Positions 1 to 12,498 of a stretch of 64,000 bases of DNA are shown here, one piece after another. A model generated the notes under the pieces. That model saw only the letters and a program-made list of their open reading frames with translations. It ran no database searches and was not told the DNA's origin. The stretch's first letter is position 1, and every line of letters begins with the position of its first letter. The translations under genes were made by a program, and so were the position numbers. This stretch comes from Chrysomallon squamiferum (taxonomy: Eukaryota > Mollusca > Gastropoda > Neomphalida > Peltospiridae): positions 21,606,110 to 21,670,109 of the forward strand of contig CM022679.1 in NCBI GenBank assembly GCA_012295275.1, in the 5' to 3' direction.

Positions 1-1124
1 GTGATTTTCATTTTAAACTGCATTATGGAGCTATTTAGAAATGTTCATGCAGCATTTGTTTAGTACTTGTGGGATTTTCTTGGATATGTGCATTTGTGTG
101 TGTTGGTTTGTTTGTGCGTCTATCAGCGGACAGTAAGATGGAACCCACCAGAACTGAAAGCAAACCAGTCAGTTTATACGTAAATATTAACAATGAAAGG
201 TATACAAAACGAATCCATAACCTTCTTTCTTTTAATATTCACAATAAATAATGTTAATAATTTGAACTTATACTTCTAACAGTATAATTAAGTAGTAGTA
301 GTAGTAATAATAATAATAATAATAATAATAATAGTACTGAATAAATATATTGGAATCGGTATCTCTTAAAAATAACCTACGTTATGCGAAACAAACGATA
401 ACAACAGCGACAACAACGATAATTACAAAATAACAATAAAATAAAATAAAACAATAAGAACAAAATTCCCAAAACAACAACAAAATATATACCATTCTTA
501 AAAATGATAAAAAAAAAATAAAAAAAAACAATAAATAATATAAATGAATGAATAAAAATAATAATAGTAAAAAAAAAAATAATAATAATAATTATAAAAA
601 ATAATAATAATGATAAAAAAAAAATAATAATAATAATGAAAAAAATATATATATAAAGTAAAATTCTTCCATTGTAGATGCTATTTGTTTAATACAATTT
701 ACACGCAAAAAGCTCTGGATCTTTTTACGTCTAATTGGAATTCGTAAGTTGCGTCACTGAACGATCACTTTTTGTAACGATAGCTTTTCAGCAGTCGCAT
801 AAAATGACTGAAACGCTAGTGAATAATGCTTCTACTGAAAGTTGTTTTTGCTCTTAATAAAAGCCGATAATATAGATCAGTTAAAATTGTTGATAAATGA
901 CGCAATTTAGTAATTTGGTTACAAATAAAGCAATCAGTTGCTTGGATACAAAAACATACCAAAAAAAAAAAAAAAAAAAAAATTAAAATGCTTATTTTCG
1001 TAAACATTTGATTAGAATGATGATGATAATGTTGATAGTAAATATGTTGATAATGCATGTTGATAATGATTATATTGATTTAAGACAAATGTTTATTATT
1101 GTTGTTTGTTATTGAGGATATAAT

Positions 1125-1169
<45 letters not shown>

Positions 1170-1706
1170 TTGTGCAACTGCAGATTATTTTATAATATTT
1201 TTATAAACAATGTTTTCTATTATTTTTTGATTGATTATCATTTGACCTTTCCGTTTTCTTTTTGTTTTGTTTCATTTTTTTTTTTTATTTTCTTTCTTTC
1301 TTTCTCTGTTTCTTTCTTTCTTCCTTTCTCTGTTTCTTTCTTTCTTTCTTTTTCTGTTTTGATAAACAACTGTCTCCAGAGGATAAATATTACAGATAAA
1401 GATTAAATTGCATTTTATTTTCAACAAAGATTGTTACCGAGCCACTGATAGTTTAAATATTTATAATCTTAACAACAGATCTGGGAAAAAAACCAACAAC
1501 AACCAACAAAACGAAAAACATACGAACCCCCAAAACAAACCCCCAAAAACAACAAAAAACAACAAAACAAAAACTACAAAACAAAACAAAAACAAAAACA
1601 AACTACTCCAACAATATATGGAACGTTTTTTTCTCTTCCTTTTTTTTTTTTTTTTTTTTTTTTTATCCTTTTATGCTGTTGCAGCAAATAACATATTCCA
1701 TTTAAG

Positions 1707-1737
<31 letters not shown>

Positions 1738-1761
1738 ACGGAAAAGAAAAACAATTAATGT
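1..1761. other. AT-rich non-coding flank with simple repeats
   Basis: No supportable gene. The stretch holds AAT runs (about 310-335, 1128-1170), A-rich tracts (480-660), a poly-A run near 960-982, CTTT-type pyrimidine repeats (1290-1350), a C/A-rich purine stretch (1480-1610) and adjacent poly-T and poly-A tracts (1639-1662, 1708-1735) that could pair. The open frames here are low-complexity. Confidence 0.7.
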
Positions 1762-2449
1762 ATTGGATAATCAAATATACAACCAATGCATTATACCTAA
1801 ACAAATAATATATAAAATTACGTGGACTCTGAATACAAGGCTTAAATCGTAGTACTGTTCCATTCCGCGATTACTAAGTGATTGATAGGAACCCGTTGAC
1901 ACATGATTTTTGCAAATGGCTGCCGATGACGGCTGTTGTGACGTAACTGAATGATGAGATGATTTTGTTGTATACAGAATAAATGAATAAATGAATATTT
2001 GATTAAAGATGTATACATTTATTTTATAAGTACCATTTTGTTTTACTTTTGTGTGCGTTTTTTTTCTTGTTGCATTTCGATGATGTTATAAGATATTAAA
2101 GGTGTTTTTTTTTTTTATTCTATCTTTTGTTTCATTTATATCTTTGATTTGTTTCTCGATTCAGCCAGATTTATTAGTTCATTAAATGTCTTGAGCTGTT
2201 TCAGAGAAAGTGGATATTCAATGCTTTTTACTGCTAATCTGTAAACAGTAGTCATGTTTGCTCTCTCGTTATCTCTGTAACCTAAAACATAATTATGTAT
2301 GACACCATATGATTAAATAAAATATACTCGATTCTTTTTATATCCAGCTTATAACAATTACCTTTAATAGAACGTGATAGAACATTGGCAGGGTTGGGAT
2401 AAAACGTATACGAAAGTAAAACAGAAGGGCATGTTTTTCCTGCCTATAT

Positions 2450-2522
2450 TATATCTATCTATCTATCTATCTCTCTATCTCTCTGTCTATCTGTATATCT
2501 GTCTATCTATCTATCTAGCTAT
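2450..2522. repeat. (TCTA)n microsatellite
   Basis: Imperfect tetranucleotide run. It sits at the position equivalent to the longer TATC array at 11,367-11,457 in unit B. Confidence 0.85.
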
Positions 2523-2773
2523 ATATCTCAATTTACAGACACAGACGCACATATACACACACATGTAGATCACACACACATATACGTGTATAACTATTTC
2601 TTTCTTTGTTTCGTGAAATAATTTGAAAGTTTCAGATGCAGCGATGGTTTGGAAAAATGTATGTGCATTTGTCTTCATGTGTGTGTGTACATGGGACCAC
2701 ATTCATCATACGACTTTGAAAATCAAACAAATCTCACTAAAAGTGAAAGAAATGAACCCAAACACCTCACTAT

Positions 2774-2775
<2 letters not shown>

Positions 2776-2808
<33 letters not shown>

Positions 2809-3072
2809 ACATCAACAACAACAACAAGAAGAAAATAATAATAATAATAATAATATTAATAATATTGTTATTATTATTATTATTATTATTACTAATATTT
2901 TCAATGACTTAATGATTTATTTATTTATCTTGTTTGTATTTTCAATTATTTATTTTTACTAATTCACTTATTTGCATATTTATTATTTGTCATGCTTCAT
3001 TCATACATTTGTTTATTTAATTATTTATATTTTTTCAAATATTTATTTATTTATTTATTTATTTATTATTAT
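2776..3072. repeat. ATC/AAT/ATT and ATTT simple-repeat cluster
   Basis: Runs of ATC, then AAT and ATT, then ATTT units upstream of the gene A promoter. The ATC-rich open frames are low-complexity. Confidence 0.8.
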
Positions 3073-3189
3073 TATACGTCCCGAACAAACAAAATAAAGA
3101 CACAAAAAACATAACCTGCTTTAAAACAATTGTATGAAAGCGATGGACATCGGTTACCGTGTCCACGAAAGTCCTTCATCATATCAAGT

Positions 3190-3420
3190 ACAAGGAAAGT
3201 CAAGTTTCTTCAGAACGTTACAATGTAAGCATATTCTGCTTGTTACGCAATCACAGGTAACACTTATTAATGAGGACGTGCCAGAAAAGACATCCCTTTG
3301 TCCCAGGTAAATTGTGTACGAACATGTAGTATCCAAGTTATTACTTAATCCGAAACCCGTCAAAATAAGATTTGTTATCTGTGTCTGGGTGTCTCTATAT
3401 AAGAAGTGGAAACCGTCTTC
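3190..3420 (+). promoter_or_regulatory. Conserved proximal promoter of gene A
   Basis: About 230 bases are nearly identical to 11,960-12,187 and 17,660-17,889, although the DNA just upstream differs. The block contains a TATA box (TATATAAG, 3396-3403), a C/EBP-type palindrome TTACGCAAT (3243-3251), a homeodomain-type TAATCC and a CCTTTGT (SOX/TCF-like) motif. The likely start is the A of TTCAGA near 3421, about 25 bases after the TATA box. Motif names come from known consensus sequences; binding is inferred. Confidence 0.7.
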
Positions 3421-3460
3421 AGAAACATATTGAAGGATACCCCACAGTAGTCAACTATAG
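3421..3460 (+). other. Gene A non-coding exon 1 (5' UTR)
   Basis: The short exon runs from the predicted start to a strong donor, CTATAG|GTGAGTGTG. The same donor and context occur in genes B (12,231/12,232) and C (17,933/17,934). The intron runs from 3461 to 4691 and ends in TTATTTCAG. The exon contains no ATG that would displace the coding start at 4701. Confidence 0.7.
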
Positions 3461-3494
3461 GTGAGTGTGTTGTACACAAACATATTTTATTTTC

Positions 3495-3599
<105 letters not shown>

Positions 3600-4283
3600 A
3601 CGATTTTCGAAAAGAATACAATTATGTATACAGACACACACACATACATATTCTACATATACATTGCATATTACATACATTATATATTGGTAAATAAAAT
3701 AACTATTCATGGACCGCAATTTAATTAATTCTTATATAACATAATTATCTAATAATAATAATAATAATAATTGTGATGGTGATTATGAAGATGATGATGA
3801 TAATAATAATGATAATGATAAGGATAAATAATAATAATTTTATCGATGATGATGATGATAATAATTATAAACACAATATCTGATATTACTTTGACAGAAA
3901 TTTTAATGCATTCATAGTTCTTCTTAATATGTTTTGTTTATTATTTATCGCATACTGGAATTTGCTAATACATATAAAACAATAAATATATACATTAGTG
4001 TATTTAATTGTATACTGTAAACAATTCAGTATTTTTATTTGTTGCAAATATTCATTCACTTATTCTCAATAACAAATAAATAAATTAATAACAAATGAAC
4101 GAATAAGCAAAAAGATAAAAAGAGAAGAAAAAAAATAAAAATAATAGTAAATAAATATGTAAATATACGAAAACAATAAAACTAAATAATTGTACAATTA
4201 TAAAAAAAAAAATAAAAAAAAAATATATAAAAACAATAAAATAAAATAATCTTAACAAATAAACATATAATTAAATAAACATC

Positions 4284-4397
4284 AACTGTCTTTATGCCCA
4301 AGCGGAATCGTGGTCCGAATGGGTGCCATTCGTTCGAATCTCAACAGCGGTTTCTGACGTTTGTGAAGTCGTGACTTCACTCCGTCCTCCTGTGCCA
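4284..4397 (+). mobile_element. SINE-like insertion in gene A intron 1
   Basis: About 110 bases are present in gene A's intron. They are absent at the equivalent sites in B (near 13,147) and C (near 18,848), where an AATAAAC stretch runs straight into GAATATTG. The inserted segment has tRNA-like pol III promoter boxes: TGCCCAAGCGG (4295-4305, A-box-like) and CGTTCGAATCT (4331-4341, B-box-like). The empty sites support insertion. Calling it tRNA-derived is an inference from the boxes. Confidence 0.55.
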
Positions 4398-4700
4398 GAA
4401 TATTGCTTAGACTAAACAGATGTACATAACACAGAGAATATTCATTCCAAAATTTATACTTCCGTAGCTTTCTTATATATATGTATATTTCATATAAATA
4501 AATAAATAAACTAATAATGATAATAACGACGACGATTATGAGTATAATAAAAATAATAATAACAATAATAATAATTATTATTATGATGATGATCATCATC
4601 ATCATCATTATTTCTATTATTACTAACATCCTCATCCTAATCTTCATCATCATCATCATCATCATCATTATCATTAGTGTTATTATTTCAGGACTTCATT

Positions 4701-6542
4701 ATGCATAACGTGATTGTCGTTGCTGTGTTCGCCGTGATGGTGGCCGTAGAAGCTGCCGTGTCACCACCTAGCTCTGGTTTTGTGCCAAGGTTTGTCGCTA
4801 AACCGATGATGGGAGGTTTTAGAGGCGGAATTATGAAAGGACCAAGAATAATGCCCGCCATCGGCATGCCCACAATGCCTATCATGCCTACTATGCCTAT
4901 CGTCCGACCAGCCATTGGTATACCAACAATGCCTATCATGCCCACGATGCCTATCATGCCCACTATGCCTATCGGTGGGCCCATTATTCGTGTGCCTTCT
5001 GTTCCGATGATCGGAGCTGGCTTTGGGGGTGGTATAATTGGTGGAGGTATAGGAATGGGTTTACCTGGGATTGGTGGGGTTGGTCTCGGTGGGGTTGGCG
5101 TTGGTGGGGTTGGTCTTGGAGGTGTTGGTATCGGTGGGTTAGGTTTGGGTACTGTTGGTATTGGTGGGGTTGGCGTCGGTGGGGTTGGTGTGGGAGGTGT
5201 TGGTATCGGTGGGTTAGGTTTGGGTGGTGTTGGCCTTGGGGGGCTCGGTGTACCTGGCTACGGTCAACCCATTATAGGTTTACCTCCAGTAGGTTTTCCT
5301 GCTGTTGGTGGGTTTGGAGTTGGAGGGTTAGGAGTTGGAGGAATGGGAGTTGGAGGAATGGGAGTTGGAGGGATGGGAGTTGGAGGAATGGGAGTTGGAG
5401 GGTTGGGAGTTGGAGGGATGGGAGTTGGAGGGATGGGAGTTGGAGGAATGGGAGTTGGAGGGTTGGGAGTTGGAGGGTTAGGAGTTGGAGGAATGGGAGT
5501 TGGAGGAATGGGAGTTGGAGGGCTAGGAGTTGGAGGAATGGGAGTTGGAGGAATGGGAGTTGGAGGGTTAGGAGTTGGAGGAATGGGAGTTGGAGGAATG
5601 GGAGTTGGAGGGATGGGAGTTGGAGGGATGGGAGTTGGAGGGATGGGTGTTGGTGGGATGGGTGTCGGTGGTGTTGGTGGTATAGTTCCAATGGGAGGAG
5701 TCATTGGCGGGGCTGGCATTTGGGGAGGCGGGATTGGCATGCCTGTCAGTTACGCTCCTACGTATGGAGTACCTGCTGTCGGAGGGGTACCTGCTGTTGC
5801 CGTTGCTGGAAAGGGATTCGGTCCGGTAGGCGTTGCAGGACCTGTTACTGGTGGAGTCGTTACTGGTGGAGTCCTTCCTGTTGGAAAAGGAATCGGTGGG
5901 ATAGGCATTGGAGGGCCTGGCCCAGGCGCGATTGTTGTAGGTGGAAACCTGTACGGCAATGTAGGATTTGGCGGTGCTGGAATTGGCGGTGCTGGGTTCA
6001 GTGGTGCTGGGTTCTCTGGTGCTGGATTCTCTGGTGCTGGATTCTCTGGTGCTGGATTCTCTGGTGCTGGATTCTCTGGTGCTGGATACTCTGGTCCTGG
6101 ATTCTCTGGTCCTGGTTATGCAGGATTTGGTGTTGGTCTTCCTGGCTATGCTAGCGTTGGAGTCGGTGTTCCTGGATATGGTAGTGTTGGAGTCGGTGTT
6201 CCTGGATATGGTGGTGTTGGAGTTGGCGGCGTTGGAGTTGGCGGCGTTGGAGTTGGCGGCGTTGGAGTTGGCGGTGTTCCTGGATATGGTAGTGTTGGAG
6301 TCGGTGTTCCTGGATATGGCGGTGTTGGAATTGGCGGCGTTGGAGTTGGCGGCGTTGGAGTTGGTGGCGTTGGAGTTGGCGGCGTTGGAGTTGGTGGTGT
6401 TCCTCTCACTACTGGTGTAGCCGTTAATACAATTTTGCCAGGCAAACAGGTCTGGGGTCGCAAAAACGCGTTATACAATCTTGGCAGTTATGGTCTCGGA
6501 ACCCGAGGTGGTTATATTGGTAAATACAAAATTAAAAAATAA
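4701..6542 (+). CDS. Gene A: secreted Gly/Met-rich repetitive structural protein (613 aa)
   Basis: The start at 4701 is chosen because the intron acceptor TTTCAG ends at 4691 and B and C begin at the same Met. Residues 1-18 form a signal peptide ([18 protein letters not shown]). Residues ~30-95 are rich in MPTMPI hexapeptides. Gly-Val/Leu blocks follow, and residues ~207-320 are [10 protein letters not shown] pentapeptides coded by 15-bp units. Residues ~427-473 are GAGFS repeats, and ~474-567 are [13 protein letters not shown] elastin-like repeats. The tail is basic and ends KYKIKK. There is almost no charge elsewhere and no Cys in the repeats. Composition recalls bivalve abductin (Gly/Met), shematrins (Gly-rich with a basic tail) and elastin. 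This is compositional similarity, not proven homology. Likely role: extracellular elastomer or matrix protein of shell, ligament or byssus. If the possible donor at 6520 is used, the tail is replaced by a stop just inside the 3' exon. Confidence 0.85.
   Translation: MHNVIVVAVFAVMVAVEAAVSPPSSGFVPRFVAKPMMGGFRGGIMKGPRIMPAIGMPTMPIMPTMPIVRPAIGIPTMPIMPTMPIMPTMPIGGPIIRVPSVPMIGAGFGGGIIGGGIGMGLPGIGGVGLGGVGVGGVGLGGVGIGGLGLGTVGIGGVGVGGVGVGGVGIGGLGLGGVGLGGLGVPGYGQPIIGLPPVGFPAVGGFGVGGLGVGGMGVGGMGVGGMGVGGMGVGGLGVGGMGVGGMGVGGMGVGGLGVGGLGVGGMGVGGMGVGGLGVGGMGVGGMGVGGLGVGGMGVGGMGVGGMGVGGMGVGGMGVGGMGVGGVGGIVPMGGVIGGAGIWGGGIGMPVSYAPTYGVPAVGGVPAVAVAGKGFGPVGVAGPVTGGVVTGGVLPVGKGIGGIGIGGPGPGAIVVGGNLYGNVGFGGAGIGGAGFSGAGFSGAGFSGAGFSGAGFSGAGFSGAGYSGPGFSGPGYAGFGVGLPGYASVGVGVPGYGSVGVGVPGYGGVGVGGVGVGGVGVGGVGVGGVPGYGSVGVGVPGYGGVGIGGVGVGGVGVGGVGVGGVGVGGVPLTTGVAVNTILPGKQVWGRKNALYNLGSYGLGTRGGYIGKYKIKK
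5320..5670 (+). repeat. 15-bp coding tandem repeat, gene A
   Basis: About 22 units of GGAGTTGGAGG plus AATG, GATG or GTTA code for GVGGM/L. Codons are nearly invariant (GGA, GTT, ATG, TTA/TTG), unlike the mixed GGT/GGC/GTC codons of the flanking Gly-rich coding sequence. This suggests recent expansion or homogenisation. Confidence 0.9.
5986..6120 (+). repeat. 15-bp GAGFS coding repeat, gene A only
   Basis: About eight or nine GGTGCTGGATTCTCT-type units code for GAGFS, with GAGYS and GPGFS variants at the end. Genes B and C lack this block. Confidence 0.9.
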
Positions 6543-6845
6543 TTTAACTTTACATGATACTTTTAGATCTTTACTGACATTTTTACGAAACACACATAGC
6601 TAGACATACACAACCAAACACCAACACACACCCACAGACACAACACACACACAGAGAAATAGAAACAAAATTACATAGTCTAACCATTAGAAAAATTATC
6701 TCTCTGAACATTACGTCTAATTTGTTTATTTTTAATTTTTTTTTTTTCAGGTTTCAATTGTTTTTAATGTATGAACATACAAATAATTTAACAGAAAATA
6801 ATCAAAAGAAATATTAAAATATGATTTTCAATTTTTTATTTTTAG
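6520..6845 (+). other. Possible 3' intron of gene A
   Basis: A possible donor, ATTG|GTAAAT (6520), lies inside the last codons. The acceptor TTTTTATTTTTAG ends at 6845. The downstream exon beginning GCTAAAAATCGG is strongly conserved in all three genes, which argues that it is used. Splicing would end the protein at the TAA at 6848-6850, replacing the KYKIKK tail. Otherwise the intervening ~300 bases are CA-rich and AT-rich with no gene. Confidence 0.45.
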
Positions 6846-7080
6846 GCTAAAAATCGGATCTACATGAAGGAGTTTTTCGACGACTTCCTGGTGCCTTTTC
6901 ACACTTGTTGCTGTGGAAATGTTCTGGGAAAATGTTCTGCAACAACAAATGGAAAACACTGCAGACAAATCATATTTAATTGTTTATTTTTAAACCATGA
7001 AAGATTCTGTTAATTTATTTTATATGAAAATGATAAATAGATATATTTACAGAAAATAAAAATTGTTGTGTTATTTCTTG
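6846..7080 (+). other. Gene A 3' non-coding exon
   Basis: Conserved with 15,123 and 20,865 onward. It contains a potential stem of TTGTTGC and GCAACAA (6905-6945), imperfect in A, and an AATAAA poly-A signal at 7055-7060. The end is estimated at about 20 bases after that signal. Confidence 0.55.
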
Positions 7081-7179
7081 TCTTTATCCTTCATTCATAA
7101 TTTCTGATGACTGTTGTAACTTTCTGAAAAAATCAGGAATGTGAAACTTGTTTTTATAACAGGATGCGTAATTTTATTA

Positions 7180-10100
7180 CACAGGTTTTAGAGATTTCAA
7201 ACTGTCACATTTTATGAAGATTATGATGGAATGACGATCTCAGTTTGTCAAACATGTGAAAATTAATACATATTTTTTAATTTTCTGAAATTGTCAGGAT
7301 GCGCGAAAATTAATACATATTTATTTAATTTTCACAAAACTGTCAGGATGTGCGAAAATTAATATATATTTGTTAATTTTCTGAAATTGTCAGGATGCGC
7401 AAAAATTAATACATATTTGATAATTTTCTCAAACTGTCACGGTGCGTGAATTTTTAATATATATTTTTTAATTTTTTGAAACTGTCAAGATGTGGGAAAA
7501 TTAATACATATTTATTGATTTTCTCAAACTGTCACGGTGCACGAATATTAATAAGTACTTTATAATTTTCTGAAACTGCCAGGATGCACGAAAATGAATA
7601 CATATTTCTTAATATTCTGAAACTGTCAGAATGCGTGAAAATGAATACATATTTGTTAATTTTCTGAAACTGTCACGATGCATGAAAATGAATACATATT
7701 TGTTAATTTTCTGAAACTGTCAGGATGCGTAAAAATGAATACATATTTTTTAATTTTCTGAAACTTTCAGTACGCACGAAAATTAATACATATTTTATAA
7801 TTTTATAAAACTGTCAGCGTGCGCGAAAATTAATACATATTTGTTAATTTGCTGAAACTGTCACAGTGAGCGATTACAAATACATATCTTTTAATTTTCG
7901 AAAACTGTCAGGATGCGCGAAAATTAATACCTATTTTTTAATTTCTCAAATTGTCACTGCGCGAACACTAATACATATTTATTAATTTTCTGAAACTCTC
8001 AGGTTGTGCGAAAATTAATACATATTTTTAATTCTCCCAAATTGTCACTATGCGCGAACATTACTACATATTGATTAATTTTCTGAAAATGTCAATATGC
8101 GCGAAAATTAATATATATATTTTAATTTTCTGAAACTGTCAGGATGCGCAAAATTAATACATAGTTTTTAATTTTCTCAAACTGATACTGTACGCAAAAA
8201 TCAATACATATCTGTTAATTTTCTCAAACTGCCAGGATGCGTGAAAATGAATACATATTTTTTAATTTCTGAAACTGTCAGGATGCGCGAAAATTAATAT
8301 ATATTTTTCAATTTTCTCAAATTGTCACTCTGCGCGAACATTAATACATATTGGTTAATCTTCTGAAATTGTCACGGTGCGCGAATATTAATTAATTTTT
8401 TAATTTTCGAAAACTGTCACCGTGCGCGAAAATTAATACATATTTGTTAATTTTCTCAAATTGTCACTGTGCGCGAATATTAATACGTATTTCTTAATTT
8501 TCTCAAATTGTCACTGTGCGCGAAAACTAATACATATTTGTTAATCATGTGAAAATGTCAGAATGTGGGATAATTAATACGTATATTTTAATTCTTGAAA
8601 CTGTCAGGATGCGCGAAAATTAACAAATATTTTTGAATTTTCTGAAACTGTCAGAATGTGGGATAATTAATACATATTTTTTAATTTTCGAAAATATCAG
8701 GATGCACGATAATTTTACATATTTTTAAATTTTCTCAAACTGTCAGGATGCGCGAAAATTAATACATATTGATTAATTTTCTGAAACTGTAACGAATGCG
8801 GGAAAATGAATACATATTTTTTAATTTCTGAAACTGTCAGGATGTGCGAAAATTAATACATATTTTTTAATTTTCGAAAACTGTCACTGTGCGCGAAAAT
8901 TAATACATATTTCTTAATTTTCTGAAACTGTCACGGTGCGCGAAAGTTGATACATATTTCTTAATTTTCTGAAATTGTCACTGTGCGCGAATATTAATAC
9001 ATATTTTTTAATTTTTGAAACTGTCAGGATGTGCAAAAATTAATACATATTTGTTAATTTTCTGAAATTGTCACTGTGCGCGAATATTAATACATAGTTT
9101 TTAATTTTTGAAACTGTCAGGATGTGCGAAAATTAATACATATTTGTTAATTTTCGAAAACTGGCACTGTCAGCGAAAATTAATACATATTTTTTAATTT
9201 TCTCAAACTGTGACGGTTCGCGAAAGTTGATAATATTTGTTAATTCTTTCAAATTGTTACTGTGCGCGAATATTAATACATATTTTATAATTTTTGAAAC
9301 TGCCAGAATGCGCGAAAATTAATACATATTTGTTAATTTTCTGAAACTGTCACGGTGGACGAATATTAATTAATATTTTTAAATTTTTGTTAAAAAACTG
9401 CCATTATTAATACAATGCGCGAAAATTAATACATATTTTTTAATTTTCTCAAACTGTCAGTGTGTATGAAAATTAATACATATTTGTTAATTTTGTGAAA
9501 CTGTCACGGTGGACGAATATTAATACATATTTTTAAATTTTCTCTGTCAGTGTGTGCGAAACTTAATACATATTTGTTAATTTTCCGAAACTGTCACGTT
9601 GGGGGATTATTAATACATATTTGTTAATTCTCGAAATCTGTCACTGTGCGCGAAAATTAATACATATTTGTTAATTTTCGAAAACTGGCACTGTGAGGAA
9701 AATTAATACATATATTTTAATTTTCTCAAACTGTGACGGTGCTCAAAAGTTGATACATATTTGTTAATTTTCGTAAACTGTGACGGTGCGCGAAAGTTGA
9801 TACATATTTGTTAATTTTCTCAAATTGTCACTGTGCGCGAATATTAATACATATTTTTTAATTTTCTGTCAGTATGCGTGAATATTAATACATATTTGTT
9901 ATTGTGTCTGTGTGCGAAAAATAATACATATTTTGTTAATTTTCATATTTTTAATTTTCTGAAACTGTCAGGATAATTAATACATATTTTTTTTTTTTGA
10001 AACTTTTAGGAATTTTACATTTTTTAAACTGTCAAAATTAATAGATATGCGTGAATATTAATACATATTTGTTAATTTTCTGAAACTGTCAGGATGCGTG

Positions 10101-10420
10101 AAAATTATTATATATTTTTTAATTTTTGAAACTGTCAAGATGTGCGAAAATTAATCCATATTTTTTAATTTTCTGAAACTGTCAGGATGAGTAAAAATTA
10201 ATACATATTTAAAAATTTTCCCAAATTGTGAAAATTTAAAACATATATTTTAATTTTCTGAAAGTGTCATTATGGGTGAAAATTATTACCTTTTATTTGA
10301 TTTTCTGGAATCGTTAGAACCCGTGAAAATTAATACATATTTTTTGATTTTCTCATACAGAAGGATACGTGAAAATTATCACATACTTTTTAATCTTCTG
10401 AAACTATCATTGTGATTGTT
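7180..10420. repeat. 47-bp minisatellite field downstream of gene A
   Basis: Roughly 65-70 degenerate copies of a ~47-bp unit. Its recognisable pieces are GCGCGAAAATTAATACATA, TTGTTAATTTTCTG and AAACTGTCA. Point differences and small deletions are spread through the array, so it is old or not strongly homogenised. The last copies (10,380-10,500) grade into the 40-bp type (ATCTGAAACTGT) seen after B and C. No open frame or gene is present. Confidence 0.9.
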
Positions 10421-11366
10421 ATGTTGTAAAAATCTGAAACTGTGAGGATACGTTAAGGTTTTAATGTAAAGATCTGAAGTCTGATACGCACTTATGATTG
10501 TAAAGATATCAAAAGGGGAGGAAACCTGAAAATTATTACTTATAACGTACAAAATATCTTATAACTGTTAGGGTACTGGGGTGGGGGAAACAACGACAAC
10601 AACAACAACCAAAAACAAAATAATAATAATAATAATAAAATGAAAAATAAATAAATATATAAAACAACTACTATATTAGATATTCAAATATACAGCCAAT
10701 GCATTATACCTAAACAAATAATATATAAAATTACGTGGACTCTGAATACAAGGCTTAAATCGTAGTACTGTTCCATTCCGCGATTACTAAGTGATTGATG
10801 GGAAGCCGTTGGACAGATGACTTTTGCAAATGGCTGCCGATGACGGCTGTTGTGACGTAACTGAGTGATGAGATGATTTTGTTGTCTACAGAATAAAGGA
10901 ATGAATGAATATTTGATTAAAGATGCAAAATTTATTTTTAAAGTACAGTTTTGTTTTTCTTTTGTGTGCTTTTTATCCTAATTGGATGATTTTAAAAGAT
11001 ATTAAAGGTGTTTTCTTTCTATTCTTAGTTTCCTTTATATCTTTGATTGTTTCTTGATTCAGCCAGGTTCCTACGTTTCGCTTATTAAAGGCCTTGATAT
11101 GTGTTTTCCTGTCTCAGGCCAGGTACATACGCAATATTTCTTACTGCTAATCTATAAAGAGTAGTCAAAGGTGTAGCAGCAGCTCTCCCAGTATACCTAT
11201 ATCCTAAAACATAATTATGTATGACGCCATATGATTAAATAAAATATACTTGAATCTTTTTATGTCCAGTTTATAACAGTTTATAAAGGGTCATAGAGTA
11301 TTGACAAGTATGGGGGCAAATGCATACTAAAGTAAAACAAAAAGGCTAGTTTTTCCTGCCTGTATT

Positions 11367-11367
11367 A

Positions 11368-11443
<76 letters not shown>

Positions 11444-11457
11444 GATCTATCTATCTA
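11367..11457. repeat. (TATC)n microsatellite
   Basis: About 22 tetranucleotide units with one CGAT interruption near the end, followed by CA-rich sequence. Confidence 0.95.
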
Positions 11458-11499
11458 AACACACACATATACATACACAGACACACAGACACACAGACA

Positions 11500-11683
11500 C
11501 ACACACACACATGGACACACAAACGTCAAGAATGTGTATATATCTGATCGTGTAATAAAAAAAATTTAGGGTGATGCATTAATAACGTCTTATTTTAAAA
11601 TTAACCTGTCACTGGAAATCAAATACTGGTTTTTCTACACTGAAAACACGCGAGAGAAAACGCTCTGCGTCCACAACAAGGAC
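11500..11683 (-). mobile_element. Dispersed repeat copy, inverted relative to 45.6 kb
   Basis: About 180 bases match 45,637-45,822 in the opposite orientation, including ACACATTCTTGACGTTTGTG and GGACGCAGAGCG. The segment is missing from the equivalent place in unit A (around 2590) and from the start of unit C. This suggests an insertion. One edge is a CA/GT microsatellite. The family is not recognised. Confidence 0.65.
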
Positions 11684-11959
11684 TTTCTTTCTTTGCCTCG
11701 TGAAATAATTTGAAAAATTTAGTGTCAGATGCAGCGATGGTTTGGAAATAATTATGTCCGTGTGCTTTGATATGTGTGTGGGACCATAGTCATCATAGGT
11801 TACGCACAAGTCACTAAAAGTGAAAGGAATTACCCTACCACCCCACATGTTATTATATAATATTATTATTATTATTATTATTACAATAGCCTCCTCAGCA
11901 ACAACAAAACAGCAACAACAAGAATAAAACGATAAACATATGTTTTAAAACAATGGACA

Positions 11960-12187
11960 TGAAAGTCAAGTACAAGCAAAGACGTTACAATGTAAGCATA
12001 TTCTGCTTGTTACGCAATCACAGGTAACACTTATTAATGAGGACGTGCCAGCAAAGACATCCCTTTGTCCCAGGTAAATTGTGTACGAACATGTAGTATC
12101 CAAGTTATTACTTAATCCGAAACCCGTCAAAATAAGATTTGTTATCTGTGTCTGGGTGTCTCTATATAAGAAGTAGAAACCGTCTTC
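11960..12187 (+). promoter_or_regulatory. Conserved proximal promoter of gene B
   Basis: Has the same block as gene A: TTACGCAAT at 12,010-12,018, a TAATCC motif, and TATATAAG at 12,163-12,170. The predicted start is the A at 12,188 in TTCAGA. Confidence 0.7.
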
Positions 12188-12231
12188 AGAAACAAACTGA
12201 AAGATATCCATCCCACTGTGGTCAGCTATAG
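12188..12231 (+). other. Gene B non-coding exon 1 (5' UTR)
   Basis: Ends at the strong donor GCTATAG|GTGAGTGTG. Intron 1 runs from 12,232 to 13,459 and ends TTATTTCAG. Confidence 0.7.
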
Positions 12232-12290
12232 GTGAGTGTGTTTTAATCAAAATATTTTATTTCTGTTAATGTTTAAAATATGTTTTAACG

Positions 12291-12498
<208 letters not shown>

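Noticed and set aside
5720-6420. Plus-strand frames with WCWILWCW or LVLDSLVLD repeats overlapping gene A
   Set aside because: These are alternate frames of the GAGFS/GVGGV repeats, kept open only by repeat periodicity.
7180-10420. Possible CRISPR-like array of ~47-bp periodic repeats
   Set aside because: The whole unit repeats without unique spacers, in a eukaryotic genome. It is a minisatellite.
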